From: Candidatus Poribacteria bacterium
GTDB lineage: Bacteria; Poribacteria; WGA-4E; PCPOR2b
Assembly (NCBI GenBank): GCA_022826645.1
Contig: JAJDUM010000053.1
Coordinates: forward strand, 1-64,000
DNA: 64,000 nt
Reading direction: 5' to 3'
This document shows positions 39,463 through 47,690 of the stretch, piece after piece. The notes under the pieces are model-generated. The model worked only from the letters and a program-made list of their open reading frames with translations. It was not told the DNA's origin and did not search any database. Every line of letters begins with the position of its first letter. The first letter of the stretch is position 1. Made by a program: the position numbers and the translations under genes.

Positions 39463-40958
39463 ATTCACAAAGCATGGCCTCCTACCCTGAAATCAACTCG
39501 TTACAGCCAGATAAGCTCACTCTTGCCAAGGCCTACTACAATCGCGGCATTGCTTACGCTAGCAAAAGTGATTTTGACCGGGCTATTGATGACTTTACTA
39601 AAGCGATACAACTTAAATCTGATGATGCCAATGTTTATCACGAGCGCGGGATAGTTCATAGACAAAGAAACGAATATGTCCGTGCCATTGCAGACTTCGG
39701 TAAAGCGATAGAGTTGAATCCCGATTATGTCACTGCCTATAACAATCGTGGAGCAACCTACCACAGCCAAGGCGATTATGCTCGTGCCATCACAGATTAC
39801 ACTAAGGCGATAGAGTTGAATCCTAATTATGCCACCGCCTATAGCAATCGTGGGGTCGTTCACCACGACCAAGGCGATTTAGATCGCGCTATGGCAGATT
39901 ATGCTAAGGCAATGGAGTTGAATCCCAGTTATGCCACCGTGCATAATAATCGTGGGGCTGTTTACCACGACCAAGGCGATTTGAAGCGCGCTATGGCAGA
40001 TTACACTAAAGCGATAGACCTTAAATCCGATTATCCTGAGGCCTATAACAATCGTGGGATGGTTTACCGCGACCAAGGCGATTTGAATCGTGCTATGGCA
40101 GATTACACTAAGGCGATAAACCTCAAATCCGATTATGCCACTGCTTATAACAATCGTGGGGCTGTTTACCACGACCAAGGTGATTTGAAGCGCGCCATTG
40201 CGGATTTTGACAAAGCGATAGAGTTGAATCCCGATTATGCCACTGCTTATAACAATCGTAGTAGTGTTTACCGTGACCAAGGTGATTTGAAGCACGCCAT
40301 TGCGGATTTTGACAAAGCGATAGAGTTGAATCCCAATTATGCCACTGCCTATAACAATCGTGGTAGTGTTTACCACAGCCAAGGCAATTTGGATCGCGCT
40401 ATAGCAGATTATACTAAGGCGATAGAGTTGGATCCCGATTATGCCGAAGCCTATAATAATCGCGCTAGTGTGTACCACAACCAAGGCAATTTGGATCGCG
40501 CTATAGCAGATTATACTAAGGCGATAGAGTTGGATCCCGATTATGCCACTGCCTATAACAATCGTGGGATGGCTTACCACAACCAAGGCGATTATGAACA
40601 TGCGATTGTAAATCTTGATAAGGCAATAGAGTTGGATCCCAATTATGCCACTGCCTATAACAATCGCGGGGTGGCTCATGGTACAGAGAAAGAATATGCC
40701 TGTGCCATTGAAGACTTTGACAAAGCAATAGAGTTGAATCCCAATTATGTTAATGCCTATCACAATCGCGGCGAGACCTGGTTACAAATGGGAGAATGGG
40801 AAAAAGCCAAATCAGATCTGACAACTGCTAAGGAAAAGGGAGTAAATATCGTCGATGCGTTTCGTAACAACTATGGGAGCATTCATGCCTTTGAAGAGAG
40901 ATATGGTATTCGGTTTCCGGCAGATATCGTCGAAATGTTGACCCCTAGACGCTCATAA
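39459..40958 (+). CDS. TPR repeat protein with about 12-13 highly similar 34-aa repeats
   Basis: Repeats of consensus NRGxVYHDQGDLDRAIADYTKAIELNPDYATAYN. ATG at 39459 overlaps the TGA (39460-39462) of the FRG gene. Unique C-terminus AFRNNYGSIHAFEERYGIRFPADIVEMLTPRRS. Confidence 0.88.
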   Translation: MNSQSMASYPEINSLQPDKLTLAKAYYNRGIAYASKSDFDRAIDDFTKAIQLKSDDANVYHERGIVHRQRNEYVRAIADFGKAIELNPDYVTAYNNRGATYHSQGDYARAITDYTKAIELNPNYATAYSNRGVVHHDQGDLDRAMADYAKAMELNPSYATVHNNRGAVYHDQGDLKRAMADYTKAIDLKSDYPEAYNNRGMVYRDQGDLNRAMADYTKAINLKSDYATAYNNRGAVYHDQGDLKRAIADFDKAIELNPDYATAYNNRSSVYRDQGDLKHAIADFDKAIELNPNYATAYNNRGSVYHSQGNLDRAIADYTKAIELDPDYAEAYNNRASVYHNQGNLDRAIADYTKAIELDPDYATAYNNRGMAYHNQGDYEHAIVNLDKAIELDPNYATAYNNRGVAHGTEKEYACAIEDFDKAIELNPNYVNAYHNRGETWLQMGEWEKAKSDLTTAKEKGVNIVDAFRNNYGSIHAFEERYGIRFPADIVEMLTPRRS

Positions 40959-41079
40959 AGGATTTGGCTCATCTAAAAAGAGAGCACGAAGAGAAACTGA
41001 ATTTTGAAGAAAAAACTCGGTTTCTGTCCCTTTCAGAGAAGCGGAGATTATAGGAAACAGCGATCATTACCAAGCATTG

Positions 41080-41156
41080 CTATATACATTGCGCTCCTCT
41101 GGAGCGCGGGAATTGGACGTATCACCCTTCTATAGACATTGCGCTCCTCTGGAGCG
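41080..41156. repeat. Two copies of a short palindromic repeat
   Basis: CTATATACATTGCGCTCCTCTGGAGCG (about 41080-41106) and CTATAGACATTGCGCTCCTCTGGAGCG (about 41130-41156). Confidence 0.5.
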
Positions 41157-41516
41157 AAAAAACATCTATGCACTCATCGCTCCGCTGTAACTTTGAATCA
41201 GGGCAGTTCGGCAGTCTTTAATCCGTGCAATCTGTGCCATCCGTTTAATCTGTGATTCAGACAATACAATGAAAAATCGCTCATATTAAGAAATTGTGCA
41301 AAGCCCCCGAGTTTTTCCCAAGTACGGAACGCAGATCTGCGTTCCCTACGAAACAGAACCGGCACCGAAGGGCTTACTTTAGTTACCCGATTCATCGGGT
41401 GTTGAGGGTTCAGTTGACCCGTTCCCCCGCTTGCGGGGGATAAAGGGGGGTTGTGACTCTGAGCGTTCAACTGCGTCAGTCCTACGGCATCCGATGAGAG
41501 AATAGGAGACAAACCG

Positions 41517-42629
41517 ATGTCAGCACCCAACCCCGATGTGTTTATTGGCATCCCCAAAGAAGATATTGATACCCCGGCGCTGCTAATCGATGTGGATATT
41601 ATGGAAGCCAATATCCAGAAGATGGCGGACTATTTCAAGACGGTCAACGCGGATCTTCGTCCGCACGTCAAGACGCACAAGACCCCAATTATCGCGCATA
41701 AACAGATGGAGGCGGGTGCGATCGGTATGACCTGTGCCAAACTCGGCGAGGCGGAAGCGATGATCCATGCGGGTATCCGCGACGTGCTGATTGCCAATCA
41801 GATTGTCGGGAGACAGAAGATTGCGCGTCTGATTAACCTTGCCAAACACTCGGATATTATGGTTGCTGTTGATGATCCGGATAATGTCGATCAGCTTTCC
41901 GCGGCTGCGGAGGCAAAAGGCACCACGTTGCGCGTCCTGATTGAAGTCAACTCCGGCATGAACCGCTGCGGGACCGAGCCGGGGCAACCGACACTCGATC
42001 TGGCGCATCATATCCTGCAATCAAAGGGACTCAAGTTTGAAGGATTGATGGGTTATGAGGGGCATACCGTCATCACGCCAACCTTTGCCGAGCGCAAAAC
42101 TTTAACGAGCGAGTCCGTTGATATGCTGGTCGGGAGCAGACAGTACCTTGAGCAGAACGGCGTTCCCGTGAAGATTCTGAGCGGCGGCGGCACAGGCACG
42201 TATGCGATCACCGGCGCCTACCCGGAGATGACAGAGATCCAAGCGGGGTCTTACGTCTTTATCGACTCAAGCTATCGGACGGTCGAGGGTATCGGTGAGG
42301 AGTTTGGCTGCGCCCTGACTATGTTGACAACGGTGGTAAGTCGTCCGCAGCCCACACGCGTGATCGTCGATGCAGGGGCAAAGGTGCTGACGAGTGACTC
42401 TGGTACACCGCAGCCGGTGGGGATTGAAGGCTTAGAAATGCGAGGGTTATCGGAGGAACACGGGAACCTGACAGCAGACTCAAACGTTACGCTCAAGCCC
42501 GGCGACAAGATCGAGCTCCTACCAACGCACTGCTGCACGACAGTGAATCTGCACGACCGGTATTATGCGGTTCGTAACGGGATTGTCGAGGATGTTTGGG
42601 AGATCGCTGCAAGAGGCAAATCACAGTAA
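41517..42629 (+). CDS. PLP-dependent D-threonine aldolase / DSD1-type alanine racemase-fold protein
   Basis: DTPALLIDVDIMEANIQKMADYFKTVNADLRPHVKTHKTPIIAHKQMEAGAIGMTCAKLGEAEAMIHAGIRDVLIANQIVG; C-terminal metal-binding-type LPTHCCTTVNLHDRYY. Confidence 0.87.
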   Translation: MSAPNPDVFIGIPKEDIDTPALLIDVDIMEANIQKMADYFKTVNADLRPHVKTHKTPIIAHKQMEAGAIGMTCAKLGEAEAMIHAGIRDVLIANQIVGRQKIARLINLAKHSDIMVAVDDPDNVDQLSAAAEAKGTTLRVLIEVNSGMNRCGTEPGQPTLDLAHHILQSKGLKFEGLMGYEGHTVITPTFAERKTLTSESVDMLVGSRQYLEQNGVPVKILSGGGTGTYAITGAYPEMTEIQAGSYVFIDSSYRTVEGIGEEFGCALTMLTTVVSRPQPTRVIVDAGAKVLTSDSGTPQPVGIEGLEMRGLSEEHGNLTADSNVTLKPGDKIELLPTHCCTTVNLHDRYYAVRNGIVEDVWEIAARGKSQ

Positions 42630-42639
42630 CCCAATAAGG

Positions 42640-42803
42640 TAGTGCTCTGTCATATAAATCATGATAAGTCTCTCACCGCTCGGCTCCGTTCCGAGAGTCC
42701 GAGACTTGGATAGCCGTATCCAAGCCCGAATTGCGGCGGTGTTGTGGATTTGTCAATCCACAACGAGCGGAGGCATTAACAATTATCTGACAATGTAGTA
42801 GTA
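42640..42803. repeat. MITE-like element family D, copy 1
   Basis: TAGTGCTCTGTCATATAAATCATG...CTCACCGCTCGGCT...TTGTGGATTTGTCAATCCACAACGAGCGG...TCTGACAATGTAGTA; related copy at 54922-55087. Confidence 0.55.
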
Positions 42804-42875
42804 TGGTGCTAATTAGTGAGTCTGCCCTTTCCACATCTGTCCGTTTTTCGATTTTCACGTTTCACGCGTCACGTT

Positions 42876-43658
42876 TCATTCTTTGAATATATCCGACGTT
42901 ATCCCAAGCACACGGCGACGCGGCAAGAGCCGAGACAGATTCGCCAGCAGATAATTGACACGCCTCCCCGGAACCACATAATTCCGTCCCTTCAAAAAAG
43001 CCCTCAAACCTGCCTCTACCACCGTTTCAGGGGTTTCCGCTCTGGTCATCCGTGTCACGTCCGCGTTGGCGACATCAGCGAAGTTTGTGGCGGTGTTGCC
43101 GGGACAGAGCGCGAGCACCGTCAACCCCTGTTCGTGATACTCTCCCCAAAGTGATTCTGAGAAACCCAAGACAAACGCCTTCGTGGCGCAGTAGGTAGCG
43201 AGGTAGGGAATTGGCTGGAACGCCGCTGTCGACGCGACATTGATAACCCCACCGTCCCCTTTCTCCAACATTGAGGGCAGAAAGAGATGCGTTAACCCCA
43301 CCAATGCTTTGACGTTGAGATTCAGCATATCTTGGTAGCTTTGGTAATCGTATGCAAGGAAAGGCCCGCACCTTCCGAAACCGGCGTTATTTATCAGCAC
43401 ATCGACTGAGAGCGACGCGGCTTGAATCTGTTCCCACAGTTGTTGCGGGGTATCCGGTTGGCTGAGATCCCCGGGAAACACATCGACTTGGACGGTGTGT
43501 CTTTCCGACAACTCTTCAGCGATCTGACGGAGCTTATCCTCTGATCGCGCTGTCAGGATTAAATTAGCCCCTCGATTTGCAAGGTTATAGGCAAACGCTT
43601 CGCCGATACCGGATGAAGCACCGGTGACCAAGACAGTTGCGCCTTTGAAAGATTTCAT
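42876..43658 (-). CDS. Short-chain dehydrogenase/reductase (SDR) family oxidoreductase
   Basis: ATVLVTGASSGIGEAFAYNLA (TGxxxGIG), NNAGFG, YCATKAFVLGF (YxxxK). Confidence 0.88.
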   Translation of the reverse strand: MKSFKGATVLVTGASSGIGEAFAYNLANRGANLILTARSEDKLRQIAEELSERHTVQVDVFPGDLSQPDTPQQLWEQIQAASLSVDVLINNAGFGRCGPFLAYDYQSYQDMLNLNVKALVGLTHLFLPSMLEKGDGGVINVASTAAFQPIPYLATYCATKAFVLGFSESLWGEYHEQGLTVLALCPGNTATNFADVANADVTRMTRAETPETVVEAGLRAFLKGRNYVVPGRRVNYLLANLSRLLPRRRVLGITSDIFKE

Positions 43659-43684
43659 CGTTGTATTCTCAAGCTAATTATTGT

Positions 43685-43821
43685 GGCTCATGTTAAAAGA
43701 AAGTGCAAAACGCGTAGCGAAATCGTAGGGGCGGGGTCTCCCCGCCCGCAGTCAGTAAGGGTTGGGGGACCCAACCCCTACGAAAATTCGGTTGCTATTG
43801 CGTGCTTTCTTAACATGAACC
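43685..43821. repeat. MITE-like element family B, complete copy
   Basis: TIRs GGCTCATGTTAAAAGAAAGTGCAAAACGCG / GCGTGCTTTCTTAACATGAACC; interior GTAGGGGCGGGG...CCCCGCCC and GGGTTGGGGGACCCAACCC palindromes. Confidence 0.65.
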
Positions 43822-43828
43822 GTTACTG

Positions 43829-44836
43829 TTATTGAGCAAGCGCGGTTGCGCGAAGGGTTGGACTGGTCAGGACCTCGGGATTGACCACCGATTCGGGCAT
43901 CTGTCCTGTTAAGACCCGTGCGACCTCCGCTGCGGCGGTCACCTCGAGGTCATAGGTCGATTCTTCAGAGGTAAACGCAGCATGAGGCGTCACGACCACA
44001 TTGTCCAGCGTAAGTAGCGGATCGTTAGACTGCGGAGGTTCTTCCACGAAAACATCCAATCCTGATCCGGCGATCTCCCCTGTCGTAAGTGCGTTGTACA
44101 GCGCAGTAGGTTCGATGATTCCGCCCCGGGATGTATTGAGGACGTAGGCTGTCGACTTCATCCGCCGGAACGCGTCTTCGTTCAACAGGTCCTGTGTCTC
44201 AGGGGTCAGCGGTGCATGGATGGTGATATAATCAGACTCCGCCAAAAGTTCAGGGAAATCGACCAATGTTACCCCATGTTCGTCCGCCATCTCCTGAGTG
44301 GCTCGTGGCGAGTATACCAAGACCTCCAGCCCGAATGCCTGCGCTTTCGGCACAACTGCCTTCCCAATTTTTCCCAACCCGATGATTCCCAATTTTTGTC
44401 CACGAATCCGCCGCATGGAAGGTCCCACATCTCGCGTCCAGTGTCCGCCTTTAAGCGTGCGATCGAGCAGGTTAATGTTCCGAGCACATGACAGCAGCAA
44501 CGCCATTGTGTGATCAGAAACTTCGTCGATGCAGTAGGCGGGCACATTTGTTACAACCATTCCGAGAGCGGTTGCAGTCTCTACATCAATGTTGTCCAAC
44601 CCAATTCCACACCGACCGATGACCTTGCACTGTTGGGCGGCTTCGACAACCGCTGTGGTCACATTGAGCCAGCAGGTAAGGATACCGTCGACTTGCGGTG
44701 CCAAGTCGATAAATTCCGCTTCCGTTCCACTCTCCGCAACGATTAGTTCCGCACCAATCTCCTCCAAGACCCCTCGCTCCGGCTCGACGGAGGGCCACGC
44801 GTAATCTGTCATCATCACTTTATATTTGTAAGCCAT
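43829..44836 (-). CDS. D-isomer-specific 2-hydroxyacid dehydrogenase (phosphoglycerate dehydrogenase / CtBP-like)
   Basis: Start placed at MAYKYKVMMTDYAWPSVEPERGVLEE. GRCGIGLDNIDVETATALGMVVTNVPAYCIDEVSDHTMALLL, LGIIGLGKIGKAVVPKAQAFGLEVLVYSP, YVLNTSRGGIIEPTALYNAL. Confidence 0.87.
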   Translation of the reverse strand: MAYKYKVMMTDYAWPSVEPERGVLEEIGAELIVAESGTEAEFIDLAPQVDGILTCWLNVTTAVVEAAQQCKVIGRCGIGLDNIDVETATALGMVVTNVPAYCIDEVSDHTMALLLSCARNINLLDRTLKGGHWTRDVGPSMRRIRGQKLGIIGLGKIGKAVVPKAQAFGLEVLVYSPRATQEMADEHGVTLVDFPELLAESDYITIHAPLTPETQDLLNEDAFRRMKSTAYVLNTSRGGIIEPTALYNALTTGEIAGSGLDVFVEEPPQSNDPLLTLDNVVVTPHAAFTSEESTYDLEVTAAAEVARVLTGQMPESVVNPEVLTSPTLRATALAQ

Positions 44837-45036
44837 AACCGTAGATCCTTCCCGGTGTATAATTTCTCTCTTCATTTGAAATAAATACTTGACTGAATCG
44901 ACTATACCATAACACAAACACGATAAAAAAACAATCGTGAGGACACACAATTCTATTCTCTTGAAAAGGTTCCGGTTTTGTGGTATTATGCTGAAAATTG
45001 GCAATATCAATCAATACTTCATCTTGGAGGTTTATC

Positions 45037-45822
45037 ATGGGAAATTCTGCGGTTCTACCTGATGATTTCGGAGATTACCTCACCATCGAAAACGCGCCAC
45101 AACGATTCAAAGAAGCATCAGAAGTAGCCCAAAAAGTCACCGCAGCGGGGGTTCAACTGTACCCCAATCTTGATCACGCTGCAATCTTTTGTGACCCGCC
45201 ATATATCGTCGCGGGACCGTTAAAACAACTCGGCTATATCTCCGGTTGGGATGCCCGTTGCTATCCCTCACCGGTCGACGAGTGTGACTATATCAACGTT
45301 TCGGCAAGATTGCCGGAGGACAGTGCAGAGCGAGGCAAAGGTTGGTTCGATTATGTCGCGGTTGTCCACCCTGTTGATAACCAAGCCCTGGATCATATGC
45401 TAAGTCAGGGGTATGGTAATCCGTTCATCCACCATTTAACGTGGGGCATTGTCCCACCGGAACGTAACGGCAAGAGCGATTTCGATTACGCGGGTCAGGT
45501 TGTGCGTTTTATGGTTAGCACCCGAACGGTGATTGCAGATGCTATAGGCGACGAACCCGGCACACTGGTTATCGCATTGCCCCAAGAAGTAATAGATCAC
45601 CCCGATTTCGCTGACACGGTTCCGAAATGGGTCGATGGATTAGAATCGGATCAGTATCAGGTCGAGTCGATGCAGGGCGGTGGATTCTTAATTCAGTTTT
45701 TCGTATTGACCGGCGGAAGAATTGAAGTTGCACTGCGATCTGAAACAACGCAGACATTCAACCCCAAAAGCGTCCACAAGATCTCCAGAGACGAAATCAG
45801 CGCGATCCAGGATGATGGATAA
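45037..45822 (+). CDS. Conserved hypothetical protein
   Basis: Intact ORF with GGAGG upstream of ATG 45037; no family confidently recognised. Confidence 0.6.
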   Translation: MGNSAVLPDDFGDYLTIENAPQRFKEASEVAQKVTAAGVQLYPNLDHAAIFCDPPYIVAGPLKQLGYISGWDARCYPSPVDECDYINVSARLPEDSAERGKGWFDYVAVVHPVDNQALDHMLSQGYGNPFIHHLTWGIVPPERNGKSDFDYAGQVVRFMVSTRTVIADAIGDEPGTLVIALPQEVIDHPDFADTVPKWVDGLESDQYQVESMQGGGFLIQFFVLTGGRIEVALRSETTQTFNPKSVHKISRDEISAIQDDG

Positions 45823-45841
45823 ACCGTAAAGGAAAAATCAG

Positions 45842-46570
45842 ATGAGCAAACCGATCCGAGTTACTGTTTGGAACGAATATCGCCACGAAAAAACCAACGA
45901 GCAGATTGGGCAGATCTACCCTGATGGTATGCACAACGCAATCGGAAACTACTTAAAAGAGCAGTCGGGGTTTGAGGTGCGTACCGCGACGTTAGATGAG
46001 CCGGAACATGGTCTGACAGAAGCGGTTCTGGCCGAAACAGATGTCCTGATTTGGTGGGGTCACGGAGCACATGGAGAGGTATCGGACGAGGTTGTTGACA
46101 GAATGCACGTCCGTATCCTTGATGGCATGGGCTTAATCTGCTTGCACTCGTCTCACTACTCCAAGATTTTTACCAAGCTGATGGGAACATCGTGCAGCCT
46201 TAAATGGCGGGAATCGGGCGAGAAAGAGCGGCTCTGGGTTATAGAGCATGGCCACCCAATTGTGGAAGGGATCGGCGAGTATTTCGAGATTGAGCACGCA
46301 GAAATGTACGGTGAACCTTTCGATATCCCTGAACCGGACACATTGATTTTCGTCAGTTGGTTCCCGGGCGGCGAGGTATTCCGCAGCGGTTGTTGTTATC
46401 TCCGTGGCAAGGGAAAGATATTTTATTTTCGCCCCGGACACGAAACCTATCCAATTTATCACAATCCAGACGTTCTGCGCGTTATTGCTAATGCGGCGGG
46501 TTGGGCTGCACCGATTGACGGACCACAACCTGTTTTTGGACACTCACAACCGATAGAGAATCTGGAATAA
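45842..46570 (+). CDS. ThuA-family (trehalose utilization-like) protein
   Basis: [54 protein letters not shown]...[45 protein letters not shown]. Confidence 0.85.
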   Translation: MSKPIRVTVWNEYRHEKTNEQIGQIYPDGMHNAIGNYLKEQSGFEVRTATLDEPEHGLTEAVLAETDVLIWWGHGAHGEVSDEVVDRMHVRILDGMGLICLHSSHYSKIFTKLMGTSCSLKWRESGEKERLWVIEHGHPIVEGIGEYFEIEHAEMYGEPFDIPEPDTLIFVSWFPGGEVFRSGCCYLRGKGKIFYFRPGHETYPIYHNPDVLRVIANAAGWAAPIDGPQPVFGHSQPIENLE

Positions 46571-46571
46571 G

Positions 46572-47618
46572 TTACGATGGCTGTGGGGAGTTAATGGAAG
46601 TTCCCCCTGATAGAACCTGTACATCATAAATTTCCTCCACACCTGTCTCATACCTGAGGTGTTCAACGATACGTCCTTCGGATAGAGACACGGCCACAAT
46701 GCCGCTGAAAAGTGCTTGATCGGAGATTGGCAGCGCTGCGAAGGTCGAACTTGACTTTCGCAGCTTTGACAGTCCCACAAACAGATAATCACCACAACGT
46801 GCCATTCCACGCACGAAGCCGGGCAGCTGTGCAACCACCTCGTACCCGCCCGTTTCTGGCTCGGCACGCACCAACTCACCCGTCCCGGAGAGCAGCAAGT
46901 AGAGTTTCCCGTCATAGACCCGCGGGGAGTGCGGCATAGGTAATCCTTCCAACACAATCTCTCCGCTGGAAACGTCCATCACAATCCCACCCGATATCCT
47001 GTTCTCACGCCAACCCTCAAACGTGTCCACCTCCCCAAACGCTGTCACATATTCAGGTTGACCGTCCACCATCGCCACACTGTTCAGATGGCAACGATCT
47101 TCCGGCGCTATATCGCTGACGAATGGAGGCCGCCATTGCGCTTCGAAACTGGAATCATTGTCTGCCAGAGACATTGATGAGAGGAGGGTGTTGATTGCCC
47201 ACAAGCCGTCCTTTCCCCAAGCGAGATCATGGGTGTCAATCTCTCCGCTAAAATAGGTTTTCTCAGGGACATAGGTGTCTTCTGCCGCGCCGACCAGAAT
47301 ACCTGAATCGACATGCTGTGACTCAGGGGATCCCGTTTGGTAGACGCTGTTTCCAACTGCGCCGGTCACTGAAGTATTGGTAAGGACTACGACCTCCTCC
47401 CGTGTGGCTACCGCAATGCGCTGATCGGAAACCGCCAATCCCATCGGTCGAGGAAAATCCAAGGCGTGCTGCTCAATCTTGTCCGGGCTTGTGGCGCGGA
47501 TAAAGATAACCTTACCCGCTTGATAGGTGCTAAAGACCAGCGTACACCCCAATTGCCAGAGCAGTTTAGGTAGAGTTGGCGAATGGGCGTAACGGAACGA
47601 AGTAGGCAGTGCTTGCAT
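46572..47618 (-). CDS. TIGR03032 family (DUF4915-like) protein
   Basis: LPKLLWQLGCTLVFSTYQAGKVIFI...FPRPMGLAVSDQRIAVATREEVVVL...HDLAWGKDGLWAINTLLSSMSLADNDSSFEAQWRPPFVSDIAPEDRCHLNSVAM pattern. Confidence 0.75.
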   Translation of the reverse strand: MQALPTSFRYAHSPTLPKLLWQLGCTLVFSTYQAGKVIFIRATSPDKIEQHALDFPRPMGLAVSDQRIAVATREEVVVLTNTSVTGAVGNSVYQTGSPESQHVDSGILVGAAEDTYVPEKTYFSGEIDTHDLAWGKDGLWAINTLLSSMSLADNDSSFEAQWRPPFVSDIAPEDRCHLNSVAMVDGQPEYVTAFGEVDTFEGWRENRISGGIVMDVSSGEIVLEGLPMPHSPRVYDGKLYLLLSGTGELVRAEPETGGYEVVAQLPGFVRGMARCGDYLFVGLSKLRKSSSTFAALPISDQALFSGIVAVSLSEGRIVEHLRYETGVEEIYDVQVLSGGTSINSPQPS

Positions 47619-47690
47619 AGGATTTCGCCTCCGTCGTCTGACATCATAAAGTGTCGCTGTTTCCAGAGACTTTTCGACACACTTCCTGCG

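Noticed and set aside
39600-40760. Regular repeats that could suggest a CRISPR array
   Set aside because: Units are 102 bp without unique spacers and encode TPR motifs in frame; not CRISPR.
39879-40763. 294-aa antisense ORF with repeated 'IVIGSGIIGIQLYRL'
   Set aside because: It is the antisense shadow of the TPR repeats; periodic codon structure keeps the opposite frame open. No independent evidence for coding.
42640-42803. Considered as a tRNA or structured ncRNA because of nested hairpins
   Set aside because: No cloverleaf or anticodon arm; a related copy at 54922-55087 with TIR-like ends fits a MITE better.
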